From Thermus thermophilus HB8 (GTDB taxonomy: Bacteria > Deinococcota > Deinococci > Deinococcales > Thermaceae), in the NCBI RefSeq assembly GCF_000091545.1, contig NC_006462.1:192993-256992 (forward strand): a DNA stretch of 64,000 nt, written 5' to 3'. The notes under the pieces are model-generated. The model made no database searches, was not told the DNA's origin, and was given only the letters and a program-made list of their open reading frames with translations. The position numbers and the translations under genes were made by a program. Position 1 is the first letter of the stretch, and every line of letters begins with the position of its first letter. Below, one piece after another: positions 1 to 9,089 of the stretch.

Positions 1-1
1 C

Positions 2-1894
2 ATGGGCAAGACCGAGGCCGCCCTCTACGCCCACCACCTCCTCCAGGCGGGGCTCGGCCACCGGGGGCTCTACGTGGCCCTGCCCACCCAGGCCACGGCC
101 AACGGCCTCTTCCCCCGGGTGAGGGGCTTTCTGGAGCGGCTGGGGGAGGGGAGCCGCCTGGAGCTCCAGCTCCAGCACGGCACCGCCCTCCTCAACCCCC
201 ACTACGCCGGGCTTCTGGAGCGGGCCGCCCCCCGCCAGGTGGGGGAGGAGGAGGAAGGAGGGGCTGTGGCCTCGGCGTGGTTCTCCGCCCGCAAGCGGGC
301 CATGCTGGCTCCCTACGGGGTGGGCACCCTGGACCAGGCCCTCCTTGGCGTGCTTCGGGTCAAGCACCACTTCGTCCGGCTCTGGGGGCTCATGAACCGG
401 GTGGTGGTGCTGGACGAGGTGCACGCCTACGACGTCTACACTTCGGGCCTCCTCCAGGCCCTCCTGCGCTGGCTCAGGGCGCTCGGCTCCAGCGCCGTCG
501 TCATGACCGCCACCCTGCCTCCTTCCCGCCGGAGGGCCCTCCTCGAGGCCTGGGCGGGGGAGGAGGTGGAGGGGCAGGACCTCGGCCCCTACCCCCGGGT
601 GGTCCTGGTGGGGGAGGGGGTGAAGGCCCGCTCCCTGCCCCCGGCCCGGGAGGTGGAGGTGGCCCTCGAGGTCCTGCGGGAGGTGGACGTGGAGCCCCTC
701 GCCCAGAGGCTTAAGGGGGCCCTCCCCGGGGCGGTGGGGGCCATCGTGAACACCGTGGACCGGGCCCAGGACCTCTACCGGGCCCTGGGGGAGGGAACCC
801 CTCTTACCCTCGAGGAGCTGGCGAGGCGCCTTGGGGGCATCTCTGGCGGGCAGGCGTGGGAAGAGGTGCGCCAGGCGCTTCCCGAGCGGGGGGGTGAGGT
901 GGTGGGAAAGGTCCTGACAGACGGCACCCTGGTCTTCCTCCTCCACGCCCGCTTCCCCGCCGAGGAGCGGGCCCTGAGGGGAAGCGTGGTCCTCGCCCTC
1001 TTCGGCAAGGGAGGGCCAAGGCCCCCGCGGGCCATCCTGGTGGCCACCCAGGTGGCGGAGCAGAGCCTGGACCTGGACTTTGACCTCCTCTACACCGACC
1101 TCGCCCCCATAGACCTCCTCTTCCAGCGCTCCGGGAGGCTCCACCGCCACGAGCGGCCTAGGCCCGAGGAACACGCCCGCCCCCGGCTCCTCCTAGGGGT
1201 GCCGGAGGACCTGGACTTCGGAAAGCCCCTCTACTGGGACAAGGTTTACGAGGACTACGTCCTCCTCGCCACCTGGCGGGCCCTTTCGGGGCGGGACCGC
1301 CTCCGCGTGCCCGGAGACCTCGAGGCCCTCTTGGAGGAGATCTATGAGGGGGAAAATCCCGAGAGCTTCCCCGAGGGCCTGCGGGAGCGGGCGAAGAAGA
1401 GCCTGAAGGCCCTTCAAGAGCGGCGGGACCGGGAGGCGAACACCGCCAGGAGGCTTTCCCTAAGCGAGCTGGACCGCCTCCTCGCCTACTGGGACGAGGG
1501 CGCCCTGGTGGCCCAGGAGCGCCTGGAGGACGACGAGGAGAAGGCGGAGACCCAGCGCCTCCTCACCCGCCTGGGAGACCCCAGCGTGGCCGTGGTCCCT
1601 CTCTTCCGGGTGGGGGAGGGGCTTTTCCTGGACCGGGAGGGGCGGCGGAGGGCACCGCTGAAGGGGGAGGTCTCCCGAGAAGAGGCCGAGGCCCTCTTCC
1701 GGCGGGCGGTGCGTCTCTCCCGCTTTCCCCTCCCCCAGGAGCTCCTGAAGGAGGAGCCCCCACCCGCTTGGCGCAAAAGCGGCCTCCTCCGGGGCCTCCG
1801 CCCCTTGGAGGTGGGGCGGGTCTTCCGCTCGGGGGAGCGGGCCTTCCAGGTGGAGCTGGACCCCGAGCTCGGGGTGGTCTACCTTCCGGTCTGA
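2..1894 (+). CDS. cas3: Cas3 helicase-nuclease, type I-E, 5' end outside window
   Basis: C-terminal part of the Cascade-recruited Cas3, which unwinds and degrades target DNA. The frame is open at the left edge, so the HD nuclease domain and the start of Walker A lie upstream. The first residues (GKTEA) are the end of Walker A. The DEAH-type box DEVH is at residues 138-141, the SAT-like motif (MTATLP) near 168-173 and motif VI (QRSGRLHRH) at 375-383. The remaining ~250 residues fit the Cas3 C-terminal domain. It lies 58 bp upstream of cas8e on the same strand. The methionine at position 2 is internal, not the real start. Family certain; the HD domain cannot be judged. Confidence 0.95.
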   Translation: MGKTEAALYAHHLLQAGLGHRGLYVALPTQATANGLFPRVRGFLERLGEGSRLELQLQHGTALLNPHYAGLLERAAPRQVGEEEEGGAVASAWFSARKRAMLAPYGVGTLDQALLGVLRVKHHFVRLWGLMNRVVVLDEVHAYDVYTSGLLQALLRWLRALGSSAVVMTATLPPSRRRALLEAWAGEEVEGQDLGPYPRVVLVGEGVKARSLPPAREVEVALEVLREVDVEPLAQRLKGALPGAVGAIVNTVDRAQDLYRALGEGTPLTLEELARRLGGISGGQAWEEVRQALPERGGEVVGKVLTDGTLVFLLHARFPAEERALRGSVVLALFGKGGPRPPRAILVATQVAEQSLDLDFDLLYTDLAPIDLLFQRSGRLHRHERPRPEEHARPRLLLGVPEDLDFGKPLYWDKVYEDYVLLATWRALSGRDRLRVPGDLEALLEEIYEGENPESFPEGLRERAKKSLKALQERRDREANTARRLSLSELDRLLAYWDEGALVAQERLEDDEEKAETQRLLTRLGDPSVAVVPLFRVGEGLFLDREGRRRAPLKGEVSREEAEALFRRAVRLSRFPLPQELLKEEPPPAWRKSGLLRGLRPLEVGRVFRSGERAFQVELDPELGVVYLPV

Positions 1895-1952
1895 TTCCGT
1901 CAGCGGATGTCGGGAACCGGGCTTAGCCTAAAGGCAAAGGGAGGTGGGAAGC

Positions 1953-3452
1953 TTGGAGAAGTTCAACCTCATTGACGAGCCCTGGATCCCCGTCCTGAAG
2001 GGCGGGCGGGTGGTGGAGGTGGGGATCGGGGAGGCCCTCTTGCGGGCCCACGAGTTCGCCCGCATAGAGACCCCTTCCCCCCTGGAGGAGGCCGTCCTCC
2101 ACCGCCTCCTCCTGGCGGTGCTCCACCGGGCCCTCTCGGGCCCCCGTTGCCCGGAGGACGTTCTGGACTGGTGGCGGAAGGGGGGCTTTCCCCAAGACCC
2201 CATAAGGGACTACCTGAACCGCTTCCGGGACCGCTTCTTCCTCTTCCACCCCGAGGCCCCCTTTCTCCAGGTGGCGGACCTTCCGGAGGAGAACCCCCTT
2301 CCCTGGAGCAAGCTCCTCCCCGAGCTCGCGAGCGGCAACAACCCCACCCTCTTTGACCACACCACCGAGGAAAACCTCCCCAAGGCCACCTACGCCCAGG
2401 CCGCCCGGGCCCTCCTCGTGCACCAGGCCTTCGCCCCCGGGGGGCTCCTCCGCCGCTACGGGGTGGGCTCGGCGAAAGATGCCCCCGTGGCCCGTCCCGC
2501 CCTCTTTCTGCCCACCGGGCAAAACCTGCTGGAAACCCTCCTTTTGAACCTCGTCCCTTACACTCCAGAGGACGATGCCCCCATTTGGGAAGTGCCGCCC
2601 TTGCGGCTTGGGGACCTGGAGGGCGCCAGGACCAAGTGGCCCCTCACGGGCAGGACCCGGGTCTACACCTGGCCCGCCCGGGGGGTGCGCCTCCTGGACG
2701 AGGGGGACGGCGTGCGCTTCATGGGCTACGGCCCCGGGGTGGAGCCCTTAGAGGCCACGCACCGCGACCCCATGGTGGCCCAGCGCCTGGATGCCAAAGG
2801 TAACCTCCTCGTCCTCCGCCTTTCCGAGGAGCGGAGCTTCTGGCGCGACTTCTCCGCCATGCTCCCGAGGCAAGGGGGCAAGGTGGCCGCCACCCTGGAG
2901 CACGCGGAGAACCTCCAGGGGGAGCTGGAGGACGAGGGCTTGGAGGGGCGCATCACCTTGCGCGTGCTGGGCCAGGTCTCGGACCAGGCCAAGGTCCTGG
3001 ACATCCGCCGGGAGGTCTACCCCTTGCCCTCGGGGCTCCTTACCCCGAAGGCGGAGGAAAACCTGGAAAAAGCCTTGAAGATGGCCGAGGAGCTGGGGCA
3101 GGGCCTGAAGCACCTTGCCCAGGAGGTGGCCAAGGCGGTGGTGGGGGAGCGGGACCGCGGTCACGGGCGAAGCCCGTACCTTGAGGAGCTTACGAAGCTC
3201 GCCAACTCCCTCCCCCTGGAGCGCCTTTACTGGCACGCCCTGGACGGGGCCTTTCCCAGGTTTTTCGCCCGGGTGGAGGAGGAAGCCTCCCTGGACCTCT
3301 GGCGGGAAGCCCTAAGGGGGGCGGCCCTGGAGGCCTGGAAGGCCACCCGGCGCTTCCTGGGCACGGGGGCGCGGCACCTGAAGGCCCTGGCCCAGGGAGA
3401 ACAGGAGTTTGGACGCTTGCTTGGTGAGCTTGGCGAGGAGGTGCGGACGTGA
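1953..3452 (+). CDS. cas8e: Cas8e (Cse1/CasA), Cascade large subunit
   Basis: Large subunit of type I-E Cascade, which recognises the PAM and recruits Cas3. The product opens with EKFNLIDEPWIPV, the family's N-terminal signature, and is about 500 residues, the normal size. I choose TTG at 1953 because the Shine-Dalgarno stretch AAAGGGAGGT (1936-1945) lies 7 nt upstream. A GTG at 1944 in the same frame would add MGS but overlaps that ribosome site. It overlaps cse2 by four bases (GTGA), so the two are translationally coupled. From memory it is nearly the same as the structurally studied T. thermophilus HB8 protein. Confidence 0.95.
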   Translation: MEKFNLIDEPWIPVLKGGRVVEVGIGEALLRAHEFARIETPSPLEEAVLHRLLLAVLHRALSGPRCPEDVLDWWRKGGFPQDPIRDYLNRFRDRFFLFHPEAPFLQVADLPEENPLPWSKLLPELASGNNPTLFDHTTEENLPKATYAQAARALLVHQAFAPGGLLRRYGVGSAKDAPVARPALFLPTGQNLLETLLLNLVPYTPEDDAPIWEVPPLRLGDLEGARTKWPLTGRTRVYTWPARGVRLLDEGDGVRFMGYGPGVEPLEATHRDPMVAQRLDAKGNLLVLRLSEERSFWRDFSAMLPRQGGKVAATLEHAENLQGELEDEGLEGRITLRVLGQVSDQAKVLDIRREVYPLPSGLLTPKAEENLEKALKMAEELGQGLKHLAQEVAKAVVGERDRGHGRSPYLEELTKLANSLPLERLYWHALDGAFPRFFARVEEEASLDLWREALRGAALEAWKATRRFLGTGARHLKALAQGEQEFGRLLGELGEEVRT

Positions 3453-3958
3453 GCCCAGGAGAACGGTTTCTGGACTGGCTTAAGCGCCTTCAAGGCCAGA
3501 AGGCCTGGACCGCGGCGCGGGCGGCCTTCAGGCGGAGCCTGGCCTTCCCCCCTGGGGCCTATCCCAGGGCGATGCCCTACGTGGAGCCCTTCTTGGCCAA
3601 AGGGGATTGGAGGCAGGAGGAGCGCGAGGCCCACTACCTGGTGGCGGCCCTCTACGCCCTGAAGGACGGGGACCACCAAGTGGGCCGCACCTTGGCCCGG
3701 GCCCTCTGGGAGAAGGCCCAGGGCTCGGCCAGCGTGGAGAAGCGTTTTCTGGCCCTTTTGGAGGCGGACCGGGACCAGATCGCCTTCCGCCTGCGCCAGG
3801 CGGTGGCCTTGGTGGAAGGAGGGATAGACTTCGCCCGGCTTCTGGATGACCTTTTGCGTTGGTTTTCTCCCGAGAGGCACGTCCAGGCGCGCTGGGCGAG
3901 GGAGTACTACGGCGCCGGGGCTTCGGAAGAGGAGAAGAAGAAGGAGGTGGAGGCATGA
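3449..3958 (+). CDS. cse2: Cse2 (CasB), Cascade small subunit
   Basis: Small alpha-helical subunit of type I-E Cascade, normally two copies per complex, stabilising crRNA and target strand along the belly. At 169 residues with basic, helix-forming sequence it matches Cse2 size. The call rests on position between cas8e and cas7e and overall composition, since the family lacks catalytic motifs. It starts at GTG inside the cas8e stop (GTGA overlap) and its own stop overlaps the ATG of cas7e (ATGA). The C-terminus is rich in Glu and Lys. Confidence 0.9.
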   Translation: MSPGERFLDWLKRLQGQKAWTAARAAFRRSLAFPPGAYPRAMPYVEPFLAKGDWRQEEREAHYLVAALYALKDGDHQVGRTLARALWEKAQGSASVEKRFLALLEADRDQIAFRLRQAVALVEGGIDFARLLDDLLRWFSPERHVQARWAREYYGAGASEEEKKKEVEA

Positions 3959-5070
3959 AGCTTTTGGAGGTGCACATCCTGCAGACGGTGGCCCCAAGCA
4001 ACCTGAACCGGGACGACACGGGAAGCCCCAAAGACGCCCTCTTCGGGGGCTTTAGGCGGGCCAGGATCTCCAGCCAGGCCCAGAAGCGGGCAGTGCGGGT
4101 GGCCTTTAGGGACTGGCCCCTCCTCTCCGAGGAGGAGCGGGCGGTGCGGACGAAGCGGCTCGTGGAAGAGCTTCTCCGCAGGCTTGCGGGTGTGGAGGAG
4201 GAGCTTGCCCGCCGTGCCATAGAGAACGCCCTGAACGCCTTGGGCTTCGGGGTGAAGGAGGGGCGGACGGAGTATCTCCTCTTCCTGGGGAACCGCGAGC
4301 TTGACGCCCTGGCCCAGGGCATCCGGGAGAACCTCGAGGCCCTCTCGGGCGAGGTGAAGGGGAAGAAGAAGGCGGAGGTACCCCCCGAGCTCAAGAAGGC
4401 CCTGGAGCGGGTCCTGGACGGGGGCAAGGCCGTGGACCTGGCCCTCTTCGGCCGGATGCTCGCCGACCGGCCCGAGCTCGGGGTGGACGCCGCGGCCCAG
4501 GTGGCCCACGCCCTAAGCACCCACAAGGTGGACCGGGAGTTTGACTTCTACACCGCCGTGGACGACCTCAACCCCAAAGAGGACACGGGGGCGGGGATGA
4601 TGGGGGACGTGGAGTTCTACTCCGCCACCCTCTACCGCTACGCCGTGGTGGACCTGGACAAGCTCGTGGAAAACCTCCAGGGGGACAAGGAGCTCGCCCT
4701 CAAGGGGGTCCTGGCCTTCCTCGAGGCCTTCGCCCTCACCCTGCCCTCGGGCAAGCAGAACAGCTTCGCCGCCCATAACCCGCCCCTCTTCGTGGCCTTT
4801 CGGGCGGGGGAGGGGATGCCCCGGAACCTGGCCACGGCCTTTGAGGCCCCTCTTCGGCCTAAGGAGGAGGTTCCCCTCTCTCGGCTTTCCGCCGAGGCCC
4901 TCCTTAAGGAGTGGGCGAAGTTTGACCGGGTCTATGGGCCTCTGGAGCCGGAGTGGAAGGGCGCCTTGGACCTCACCGGGGCGGAAGGGGACGGGGTTCC
5001 CAGGCTGGAGAACCTGAAGGCCCTCAAGGAGAAGGCGGCGGAGGCCGTGAAGGCCCTTCTGGGGGTGTAG
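3955..5070 (+). CDS. cas7e: Cas7e (Cse4/CasC), Cascade backbone
   Basis: Backbone subunit that coats the spacer part of crRNA as a six-copy filament. The start MKLLEVHILQTVAPSNLNRD with the downstream GGFRRARISSQAQKRA segment is typical of Cse4. Length is 371 residues, as expected. I take the ATG at 3955 (ATGA overlap with cse2) rather than the longer in-frame extension to 3859, which would sit inside cse2. It is followed by cas5e after one base. Assignment is firm. Confidence 0.95.
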   Translation: MKLLEVHILQTVAPSNLNRDDTGSPKDALFGGFRRARISSQAQKRAVRVAFRDWPLLSEEERAVRTKRLVEELLRRLAGVEEELARRAIENALNALGFGVKEGRTEYLLFLGNRELDALAQGIRENLEALSGEVKGKKKAEVPPELKKALERVLDGGKAVDLALFGRMLADRPELGVDAAAQVAHALSTHKVDREFDFYTAVDDLNPKEDTGAGMMGDVEFYSATLYRYAVVDLDKLVENLQGDKELALKGVLAFLEAFALTLPSGKQNSFAAHNPPLFVAFRAGEGMPRNLATAFEAPLRPKEEVPLSRLSAEALLKEWAKFDRVYGPLEPEWKGALDLTGAEGDGVPRLENLKALKEKAAEAVKALLGV

Positions 5071-5071
5071 C

Positions 5072-5818
5072 GTGCCCACCCTCCTAATCAGGCTCCAAGG
5101 CCCCCTGCAGTCCTGGGGCACGCGGAGCCGCTTTGACCACCGGGACACCTGGCCCTACCCCACGAAAAGCGGGGTGGTGGGCCTTCTGGCCGCCGCCCTG
5201 GGCCGGGACCGGAGGGAGGACGTCTCCGATCTGGCCGCCCTCCGCATGGGGGTTAGGGTGGACCGGAAGGGGGTGCTCAAGGTGGACTACCAGACGGCTC
5301 AGTTTGTTTACCGGACGGAGGGGTACGTTGCCGTTAGCACCCCGAAAGAGAGGGAATGGCTAAGCCGCTATACAAAAACTCCCATACGGGTAGACGAGCG
5401 CAATGCGACCGTGACCAGTAAGCGGTACTTCCTCTCCGACGCGGCCTTCCTGGTGGGCCTCGAGGGGGAGAGGGCCCTCCTGGAGGCCCTGCACCGGGCC
5501 CTAAAGAACCCTCGCTTCCCCCTCTACCTGGGCCGGAAGAGCTACGTGCCAAGCCCCCCGCCCTACCTCCCCGACGGCCTCGTGGAGGCCCCTTTGGCGG
5601 AGGCCCTCGAGGGCTACCCGTACCTTTTGGGCGGGAAGCCCCCGGAGGACCTCCTCCTGGCGCTGGAGGCCGAGGAGGGCCGCCTGGTCTACGACCAACC
5701 CGCGGGGCCCTTCAGCGAGCGCCGCTTCGCCGCCCGGTTCGTGCGGGAGGAGGTGCTTCCCAAGGAGAGGGTGCCGGAAGGCCCCCCGGCGTGGGAGGTG
5801 GCCCGTGTGGCTCACTAA
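5072..5818 (+). CDS. cas5e: Cas5e (CasD), crRNA 5'-handle-binding subunit
   Basis: Cascade subunit that caps the 5' handle of crRNA. The N-terminus LLIRLQGPLQSWGTRSRF is the classic Cas5e ferredoxin-like start, followed by the region around PTKSGVVGLLAAALG that is conserved in the family. 248 residues, normal length. GTG start directly after the cas7e stop; its 3' end overlaps cas6e by 14 bp. The middle (about 5290-5420) is less GC-rich than the flanks, but the frame is intact. Confidence 0.93.
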   Translation: MPTLLIRLQGPLQSWGTRSRFDHRDTWPYPTKSGVVGLLAAALGRDRREDVSDLAALRMGVRVDRKGVLKVDYQTAQFVYRTEGYVAVSTPKEREWLSRYTKTPIRVDERNATVTSKRYFLSDAAFLVGLEGERALLEALHRALKNPRFPLYLGRKSYVPSPPPYLPDGLVEAPLAEALEGYPYLLGGKPPEDLLLALEAEEGRLVYDQPAGPFSERRFAARFVREEVLPKERVPEGPPAWEVARVAH

Positions 5819-6440
5819 GCTCGTGCTGAACCCGGCATCCCGGGCCGCCCGCCGGGATTTGGCGAACCCCTACGAGATGCACCGCACCCTCTCCAAGGCG
5901 GTCTCCCGGGCCCTGGAGGAGGGGCGGGAGCGGCTTCTTTGGCGCTTGGAGCCCGCCCGGGGTCTGGAGCCTCCCGTGGTCCTGGTGCAGACCCTCACCG
6001 AGCCCGACTGGAGCGTGCTGGACGAGGGCTACGCCCAGGTCTTTCCGCCCAAGCCCTTCCACCCCGCCCTGAAGCCCGGCCAGCGCCTCCGCTTCCGCCT
6101 CCGGGCCAACCCGGCGAAGCGCCTCGCCGCCACGGGGAAGCGGGTGGCCCTGAAGACCCCGGCGGAGAAGGTCGCCTGGCTGGAGAGGCGCCTTGAGGAG
6201 GGGGGGTTCCGCCTCCTGGAGGGGGAAAGGGGCCCCTGGGTGCAGATCCTCCAAGACACCTTCTTGGAGGTCCGGCGGAAGAAGGACGGGGAGGAGGCGG
6301 GGAAGCTCCTCCAGGTGCAGGCGGTGCTCTTTGAGGGGCGCCTCGAGGTGGTGGACCCCGAAAGGGCCCTCGCCACGCTAAGGCGGGGCGTGGGCCCCGG
6401 GAAGGCCCTGGGCCTCGGCCTCCTTTCCGTGGCCCCCTAG
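5805..6440 (+). CDS. cas6e: Cas6e (CasE/Cse3), pre-crRNA endonuclease
   Basis: Endonuclease that cleaves each type I-E repeat at the 3' base of its hairpin and stays bound in Cascade. 211 residues starting MWLTKLVLNPASRAARRD. Tyr23 and His26 of the segment YEMHRTLS are the catalytic pair known for this family, and the C-terminus carries a Gly-rich stretch (GPGKALGLGLL). From memory it is close to the HB8 protein used for structural work. Overlaps cas5e; cas1 follows after 9 bp. Its substrate is the array at 7819-9086. Confidence 0.96.
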   Translation: MWLTKLVLNPASRAARRDLANPYEMHRTLSKAVSRALEEGRERLLWRLEPARGLEPPVVLVQTLTEPDWSVLDEGYAQVFPPKPFHPALKPGQRLRFRLRANPAKRLAATGKRVALKTPAEKVAWLERRLEEGGFRLLEGERGPWVQILQDTFLEVRRKKDGEEAGKLLQVQAVLFEGRLEVVDPERALATLRRGVGPGKALGLGLLSVAP

Positions 6441-6449
6441 GGAGGCGGC

Positions 6450-7427
6450 GTGCCCCCCGTTTCCAGCGCCAGGAACCTCAAGGAGCTTCCCAAGTTCCGG
6501 GACGGCCTCTCCTACCTCTACGTGGAGCACGCCGTGGTGGAGCGGGAGGCCGGGGGCATCGGGATCTACGACCAAGAGGGCCTCACCCTCGCCCCGGTGG
6601 CGGGGCTTGGAGTCCTCTTCCTGGGGCCCGGCACCCGCATCACCCACGCCGCCGTCCGCCTCCTCGCCGAGAACGGATGCACCGTGGCCTGGGTGGGGGA
6701 GGGGATGGCCCGCTTCTACGCCCAGGGCCTGGGCGACACCCGAAGCGCCGCCCGCTTCTACCGCCAGGCCCGGGCCTGGGCCGACCCCGCCCTGCACCTC
6801 GAGGTGGTGATGCGGCTTTACCGCATGCGCTTCTCCGAGCCCCTGCCCGAGGGCCTCACCCTGGAGCAGGTGCGGGGCCTGGAGGGGGTGCGGGTGCGGA
6901 ACGCTTACGCCCGCTGGAGCCGGGAGACGGGCGTGCCCTGGTACGGCCGGAGCTACGACCGGGGCAACTGGCGGGCGGCGGACCCGGTGAACCGGGCCCT
7001 CTCCGCCGGGGCGAGCTACCTCTACGGCCTGGCCCACGCGGCCATCGTCTCCCTGGGCTTTAGCCCCGCTTTGGGCTTCATCCACACGGGGAAGCTCCTC
7101 TCCTTTGTCTACGACATCGCCGACCTCTACAAGGCCGACTACCTGGTGCCCGCCGCCTTCCGCACCGTGGCCGAATCCGAAGAGGCCGTGGAGCGAAGGG
7201 TGCGCCGGGCCCTGCGGGAGGCCATTCAGGAGGGGAGGCTCCTTGAGCGCATGGCGGAAGACCTTCTGAACCTCTTCCGGGGCCTCGGCCTCCCCGAGGA
7301 GGAGGACCCGGTGGAAGAGGACCCCACCCGCCCCGGGGGGCTTTGGGACCTCGAGGGCGAGGTGGAGGGCGGGGTGGCCTATGGTGGTGATGATCCTGGA
7401 GAAGGTGCCGAGGAGCCTGAGGGGTGA
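6450..7427 (+). CDS. cas1: Cas1, type I-E spacer integrase
   Basis: Integrase subunit that with Cas2 inserts new spacers at the leader end. 325 residues in the I-E branch: GAGTRITHAAV-like N-terminal sheet domain, then the helical catalytic domain with GFIHTGKLLSFVYDIADLYK, which holds the metal-binding His and Asp. GTG start 9 bp after cas6e. The C-terminal ~45 residues are acidic (EEEDPVEEDP) and overlap cas2 by 47 bp. No cas4 in this operon, as usual for I-E. Confidence 0.95.
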   Translation: MPPVSSARNLKELPKFRDGLSYLYVEHAVVEREAGGIGIYDQEGLTLAPVAGLGVLFLGPGTRITHAAVRLLAENGCTVAWVGEGMARFYAQGLGDTRSAARFYRQARAWADPALHLEVVMRLYRMRFSEPLPEGLTLEQVRGLEGVRVRNAYARWSRETGVPWYGRSYDRGNWRAADPVNRALSAGASYLYGLAHAAIVSLGFSPALGFIHTGKLLSFVYDIADLYKADYLVPAAFRTVAESEEAVERRVRRALREAIQEGRLLERMAEDLLNLFRGLGLPEEEDPVEEDPTRPGGLWDLEGEVEGGVAYGGDDPGEGAEEPEG

Positions 7428-7758
7428 CCTCACCCGCTTCCTGGTAGAGGTGGACACCGGGGTCTTCGTGGGCCGGGTCAGCGCCACGGTGCGAGAGCTC
7501 CTTTGGGAACGGGCCGTGGAGAAGGCCGAGGGCGGCCGGGTGGCCCTCGCCTACCGGACGAACAACGAGCAGGGCTTCGCCTTGCGGCTTCACGGCTACC
7601 CGGACCGCTTTCTGCGGGACTTTGATGGTATAGTGCTGGTGAGCGTTCGGAACGCCGAGGCGGTGCGGAAGGCGGAGAAGCTGTCCAGGCAGGTTGAGAG
7701 GTACAAAAAACGCCTTGCCAAGGGTTCCGAAGGGGATCTTGAGAGCCAAAGTCCGTAA
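7381..7758 (+). CDS. cas2: Cas2, type I-E
   Basis: Structural partner of Cas1 in spacer integration. The start MVVMILEKVPRSLRGDLTRF and the stretch RTNNEQGFALRLHGYPDR are typical of the I-E (CasF-like) Cas2, which is distinct from the shorter Cas2 of other subtypes. 125 residues. ATG start lies within cas1; the stop is 60 bp before the first repeat of the array, so adaptation genes and array are adjacent and in the same direction. Confidence 0.94.
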   Translation: MVVMILEKVPRSLRGDLTRFLVEVDTGVFVGRVSATVRELLWERAVEKAEGGRVALAYRTNNEQGFALRLHGYPDRFLRDFDGIVLVSVRNAEAVRKAEKLSRQVERYKKRLAKGSEGDLESQSP

Positions 7759-7818
7759 CTGCTCCCGAATAGACACATAAACGGGGGTGAGCGGGCGTTT
7801 TCGCCGTCCTGGTCATGT
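7759..7818 (+). promoter_or_regulatory. Leader of the type I-E array
   Basis: The 60 bp between the cas2 stop and the first repeat. It occupies the leader position: the degenerate repeat is at the far end and the cas genes are on this side. No clear -35/-10 pair is visible, so transcription may come from the cas operon or from a weak promoter here. Confidence 0.6.
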
Positions 7819-9086
7819 GTAGTCCCCACGCGTGTGGGGATGGACCGGCTGGCCTGCAGGACCTCCAGCATCTGGCGGGGTAGTCCCCACGCGTGTGGGG
7901 ATGGACCGGCCCTAGACTCGGGCTATCCCGCCATCAGCGGCGTAGTCCCCACGCGTGTGGGGATGGACCGCCAGCGGATGGCGTCCTCATAGCGCATGCG
8001 CAGTAGTCCCCACGCGTGTGGGGATGGACCGGCAACCCCAGGGTTCAGGGGTTCAGTCGCCCATGTAGTCCCCACGCGTGTGGGGATGGACCGTTCACCC
8101 AGCTTGACGGCGCCATCATTTCCCACGTAGTCCCCACGCGTGTGGGGATGGACCGGCCATCCCGAAGCCGTGCGGGTTGCCTTCCCACGTAGTCCCCACG
8201 CGTGTGGGGATGGACCGCTATCTTTCGCGAACTACCGGGCTTGGGCCGCGTAGTCCCCACGCGTGTGGGGATGGACCGTAGGCCATCGTGTCTAGGGAGG
8301 GGTTAGACCCGTAGTCCCCACGCGTGTGGGGATGGACCGGACGGTAGACCCCGAGACCGGGGAAATCCTGGAGTAGTCCCCACGCGTGTGGGGATGGACC
8401 GGAAAGCCCGAACTCATGGCGGACCGCGAACACGTAGTCCCCACGCGTGTGGGGATGGACCGTGCCCCTCTGGCGGCCTAAGGAGGGTCATAAGCGTAGT
8501 CCCCACGCGTGTGGGGATGGACCAGACGACATCCTTAGCGCCCTCCTCATGGCCCTACGTAGTCCCCACGCGTGTGGGGATGGACCGGTTCCGGCCTCCA
8601 CCCTCCGGTACGCGGAGAAGTAGTCCCCACGCGTGTGGGGATGGACCGACCATGAGCGGCGAGTTAGGGTGCGAAATCGGGGTAGTCCCCACGCGTGTGG
8701 GGATGGACCGGAGGCTCGCGGAGAAGGCCGCCACCTGCTCCCCGTAGTCCCCACGCGTGTGGGGATGGACCGTCCGACCCGCGCCGCCTCCTCTCTCTCT
8801 CCCTGGTAGTCCCCACGCGTGTGGGGATGGACCGACTCGGGAGCCAAGACGTAGGTGGAGAACCGCCGTAGTCCCCACGCGTGTGGGGATGGACCGGACA
8901 TGACCCCCGAGCAGCGCCGCGCCCTCAAGCGTAGTCCCCACGCGTGTGGGGATGGACCGGTGGAGTCTTCCCCTTCCTCTTCTGGCCCCCAGCGTAGTCC
9001 CCACGCGTGTGGGGATGGACCGAGCTCCCGCTTGAGCTCGTCCAGGAGGTACTTCGCGTAGTCCCCACGCATGTGGGGATGGGCCG
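7819..9086 (+). CRISPR. Type I-E CRISPR array, 21 repeats and 20 spacers
   Basis: 29-nt repeat beginning GTAGTCCCCACGCG and ending GGGGATGGACCG, with a CCCCAC/GTGGGG hairpin and an 8-nt 3' part (ATGGACCG) that would be the crRNA 5' handle after Cas6e cleavage. Repeats start at 7819, 7880, 7942, 8003, 8065, 8127, 8189, 8250, 8311, 8373, 8434, 8496, 8559, 8620, 8682, 8744, 8806, 8868, 8931, 8994 and 9058. Spacers are 32-35 nt. The repeat at 8496 ends in A instead of G. The last one (9058-9086) has two changes, marking the leader-distal end. Transcribed rightwards after cas2. Confidence 0.98.
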
Positions 9087-9089
9087 GCG